A DNA stretch of 5,345 nucleotides, from positions 2,811-8,155 of the forward strand of contig CAYGZQ010000106.1 of NCBI GenBank assembly GCA_964354375.1. The letters are read 5' to 3'. The stretch comes from CAYGZQ01 sp964354375 [NCBI: uncultured Planctomycetota bacterium] (GTDB lineage: Bacteria; JAJVIF01; JAPKYR01). The translations under genes and the position numbers were made by a program. Shown piece by piece: positions 5,082 through 5,345 of this stretch (within the stretch, counting starts at the first letter, position 1; each line of letters begins with the position of its first letter). The notes under the pieces were generated by a model. The model did no database searches and had not been told where the DNA came from. It worked only from the letters and a program-made list of their open reading frames with translations.

Positions 5082-5345
5082 CTATAGCATCGAAATCGGA
5101 TCGACGTCTACATCCATTCTCACCGTACGCGGAAGCTTGATGAGCCGTCGCGCTTTGCCGATCCAGGTCACGATTTGACTGACCCTCGGCGCCTTGATGA
5201 TGCAATGGTGCCTGAAGCGTCCCTCCAGCCTCTCGAACGGCGCGGGGGCGGGTCCCAGTAGCGAGGTCTCCGGGTCCGGCCGGTTCTTTTCAAGCGCTCC
5301 GCCGAATCTCATCGCAAGGCCCGCCACCTCGTCCTCATTCTTCCC
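5082..5345 (-). CDS. priA: Primosomal protein N' (PriA helicase), C-terminal end only
   Basis: PriA is the DEAH-type 3'-5' helicase that recognises stalled forks and reloads the replisome. Only the last 87 residues are in the window. The frame is open through the right edge (reading GKNEDEVAGLAMRFGGAL inward) and stops at TAG, complement of 5082-5084. The fragment is the PriA C-terminal domain: LLGPAPAPFERLEGRFRHH, at about residues 29-47 of the fragment, is the hallmark GPAPAP...GR(Y/F)R segment, followed by an IIK strand and the terminal DVDP-x-SML (residues 80-87). This end of the protein contacts DNA and partner proteins. The helicase motifs and zinc-binding cysteines lie outside the window. 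The GTG at 5327-5325 is an internal valine, not a start. The gene converges on the lipoprotein gene with only 26 bp between stops, and no strong shared terminator is seen. Confidence 0.93.
   Translation of the reverse strand, partial: GKNEDEVAGLAMRFGGALEKNRPDPETSLLGPAPAPFERLEGRFRHHCIIKAPRVSQIVTWIGKARRLIKLPRTVRMDVDVDPISML

Noticed and set aside
5070-5083. GGGAA-A-TTCCC as a bidirectional terminator between the lipoprotein gene and priA
   Set aside because: The DNA is palindromic, but in RNA only about three GC pairs can form around a five-base loop, and no T-tract follows on either strand.

Overview
This is a GC-rich bacterial chromosomal window with ordinary housekeeping and envelope genes in an accessory-looking arrangement. 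Four complete or nearly complete genes lie on the plus strand, one plus-strand gene may be cut at its 5' end, and the tail of a minus-strand gene enters from the right edge. The genetic code is standard. A lipoprotein signal peptide fits a diderm (Gram-negative-type) cell, though this is inference. Two intergenic gaps carry repeats of a style common in uncultured environmental bacteria. No gene fixes the phylum, and I do not assign one.

Layout: 1-618 encodes an unrecognised protein with a hydrophobic N-terminus, probably membrane-anchored. The gap 619-794 holds a 44-nt imperfect palindrome between two exact 13-bp direct repeats, then a good promoter whose -10 box sits in a second small palindrome. 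Elongation factor P (795-1358) follows, with an exact PGKGP tip. After 113 bp of spacer comes a deoxyribose-phosphate aldolase homologue (1472-2179). The gap 2180-2276 holds a 9-bp-periodic CTTNGTG repeat plus a 15-bp motif shared with the palindrome upstream of efp. A MATE-family multidrug/cation antiporter (2277-3722) comes next, then a lipoprotein with TolB-like beta-propeller repeats (3811-5055). The end of priA (5082 to the right edge, minus strand) converges on it with a 26-bp gap.

The genes do not form one recognisable pathway: translation (EF-P), deoxynucleoside catabolism (DeoC), efflux (MATE), an envelope propeller protein and replication restart (PriA). The spacers are about 90-175 bp and efp has its own apparent promoter, so this is more likely a series of short transcription units than one operon. 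I found no CRISPR array, RNA gene, transposase or defence system. The points most worth a second look are the palindrome/direct-repeat structure before efp, the CTTNGTG repeat, and the PGKGP-type EF-P.
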